NCBI GenBank assembly: GCA_018806985.1
Contig: JADANN010000202.1
Coordinates: 2,030,001-2,094,000, forward strand
Source of the DNA: Angiostrongylus vasorum
Lineage: Eukaryota > Nematoda > Chromadorea > Rhabditida > Metastrongylidae
DNA length: 64,000 nt
Direction of reading: 5' to 3'
Shown here: piece after piece, positions 62,799-64,000 of the stretch
Numbering within the stretch: position 1 is the stretch's first letter
How the letters are laid out: every line of letters starts with the position of its first letter
Position numbers and translations under genes: made by a program
The notes under the pieces: generated by a model
The model's input: the letters and a program-made list of their open reading frames with translations, nothing else
Told to the model about the DNA's origin: nothing
Database searches by the model: none

Positions 62799-63744
62799 AA
62801 ATTCTAATCTCTTTTCTATGCAGCTGTTCAGAGTGTTAACTGCAAGAATTATCCAAAATGCAAACATCATTATAAATCATTTGATATGAGTGGAAAAGTG
62901 GATCTGGTGTACTATACTTGATTGACATTGCTACACACATTCCTAACTCTAACATGTAATCAAAGGTTAAAAAAGTTGATCGTATGCCTCGCCTTGTGTT
63001 ATGAATGGATGGATGGATAGACAGGGTTTCTTCAGACGCTTTTCGACAGTGGATCCACGTCCCGTTTGCCATTCGTGACCGATCAGCGACTTTGATATTC
63101 GAAATCCATCGTTCTCATGTCCACTTATTCTTCAGATACATCTGCAATTACTGAATACATTATATGGTCCAAGGTTTAAATGAGTGAATTTTAGTAAAAC
63201 ATAAGCACTTAGTACTCATTGGAACTTAACAGAATCACAAAGGAAGGCTTGTTTAGTACAACTCACGGAGAACTGTTTGATAATCTCTTATTTGAAAATG
63301 TCTTCCATTTTTCGCATGGAATAGGGAGATTCTCTGTTGTATCACTTGCATGCCAGAAATAATACGATTTCTAGGTGATGCTTTGGGTTGTTTGTACCTA
63401 TATGGGTGTTTATTCCCAGACCTGCCAGGTTCGCTTCATTCTTAGTTCATAGTTTATAGTCATGGTTCCCTTACCAAGAAACGATCTAATCTTTTCAACC
63501 CTCATTCCTCATGTTGAGAACAGTATTGATCAACCTTGCAGTGAAAGATTCGATAGTTGAAAATCCAACATGGTCAAATCATTCGCTGAGTTAATAAGCT
63601 CTTTCATTTGCCCCTACTGTTGAGCAGTGAGAGATTGCAAAGTGACAAAACTGAATTGAAAAAAAGCAAGTGAGATTTCCATAGAGCTTGGAATATCACT
63701 TAATCGGTGTTATCTCCTAACTTTATTAAGAAGACTTTTAAATA
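62799..63744. other. Downstream of the collagen, nothing recognised
   Basis: AT-rich DNA with a short GGATGGATGGAT run near 63007. No exon or repeat copy identified before the family C element. Confidence 0.5.
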
Positions 63745-63998
63745 AAATTAGGGTGTTTGCAAAACTCTGGACCGCAGGTGCCTATGGTGGGGAACGAACG
63801 CGCTATTGTCCTTTCCGGGGAGTAACGCGTTCACCACTACACCATGCGGGTCCTTCGTTTCGCCTGTCTTTCAGCTAGTTCTCTCGATCTCTGCCATCAG
63901 CAATCACCCGTCAGTGGGATTGATCTGGGGAGCCCAAATCGGCAATGAACCCAGTTAAGCTCAGGCTTTAGTTATAATCACAATCTTAACCGTTTTAT
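63745..63998 (-). repeat. Family C element at the window edge
   Basis: A well-preserved minus copy: TTTGCAAAACTCTGGACCGC, GGGGAACGAACGCGCTATTG, AACGCGTTCACCACTACACC, CAATCACCCGTCAGTGGGAT and CAATGAACCCAGTTAAGCTC. It may run past the end of the window. Confidence 0.82.
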
Positions 63999-64000
63999 TT

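Noticed and set aside
62061..62889. Long open frames in other frames and on the minus strand of the collagen
   Set aside because: They are shadows of the Gly-X-Y repeat, whose codon regularity keeps other frames open.

Overview
The window looks like 64 kb of nuclear DNA from a clade V (strongylid, probably hookworm-like) nematode. Three things point there: a nematode cuticle collagen with the usual N-terminal membrane anchor and RRRQ processing site; intron-containing genes with nematode-style TTTTCAG/TTTAG acceptors, two of which have a likely trans-splice acceptor just upstream of the ATG; and AT-rich, gene-poor intergenic DNA full of short retroposons and decayed RTE-type LINEs. The species assignment is inference. 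I see nothing bacterial, no CRISPR array, and no intact rRNA or stand-alone tRNA gene.

Only three genes are convincing, all on the + strand and all in the right-hand part. (1) A complete five-exon ephrin gene (28867-32866, 271 aa) encodes a secreted, GPI-anchored Eph-receptor ligand. All intron phases agree, and the four ephrin cysteines and a C-terminal GPI signal are present. (2) A PDZD8-like gene (53238-about 60685) encodes an N-terminal membrane segment, an SMP lipid-transfer domain, a C2-like region and a PDZ domain. A serine-rich tail across three further exons is phase-consistent but less certain. (3) A single-exon cuticle collagen (61857-62756, 299 aa) has a TATA box and a polyadenylation signal. 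The three are unrelated in function, do not form an operon, and are several to many kb apart.

The rest is mostly repeats. I define five dispersed families by reading copies against each other. Family A (about 270 bp, 14 copies) has a tRNA-like head with A and B boxes and a tail of GATAAA type. Family B (about 380-390 bp, 12 copies counting fragments) has an (AAGT)n tail and clear 8-11 bp target-site duplications. Family C (about 260-290 bp) has tRNA-like boxes and repeatedly occurs as inverted foldback pairs. Family D (about 370-390 bp) has a tRNA-like head and an A/T-rich AAATA-type tail. Family E is a dispersed repeat of unknown class. Three minus-strand remnants of RTE-type LINEs lie at 22.4-25.3, 35.2-36.7 and 37.9-38.3 kb. 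LINEs of this kind could supply the machinery that moved the short elements; that is inference.

Layout: 0-28 kb has no gene I can support (repeats plus one LINE remnant). 28.9-32.9 kb is the ephrin gene, with family B copies in introns 3 and 4. 33-53 kb is repeats, two LINE remnants and a (TA)n tract. 53.2-60.7 kb is the PDZD8-like gene, whose 3.3 kb intron 6 carries two family A copies and a second (TA)n tract. 61.8-62.8 kb is the collagen, and the window ends in a family C copy. The most striking observations are the family B duplications, including one insertion three bases inside the ephrin exon 3 donor site, the nested B-in-C insertion at 5.1-5.7 kb, and the family C foldbacks.
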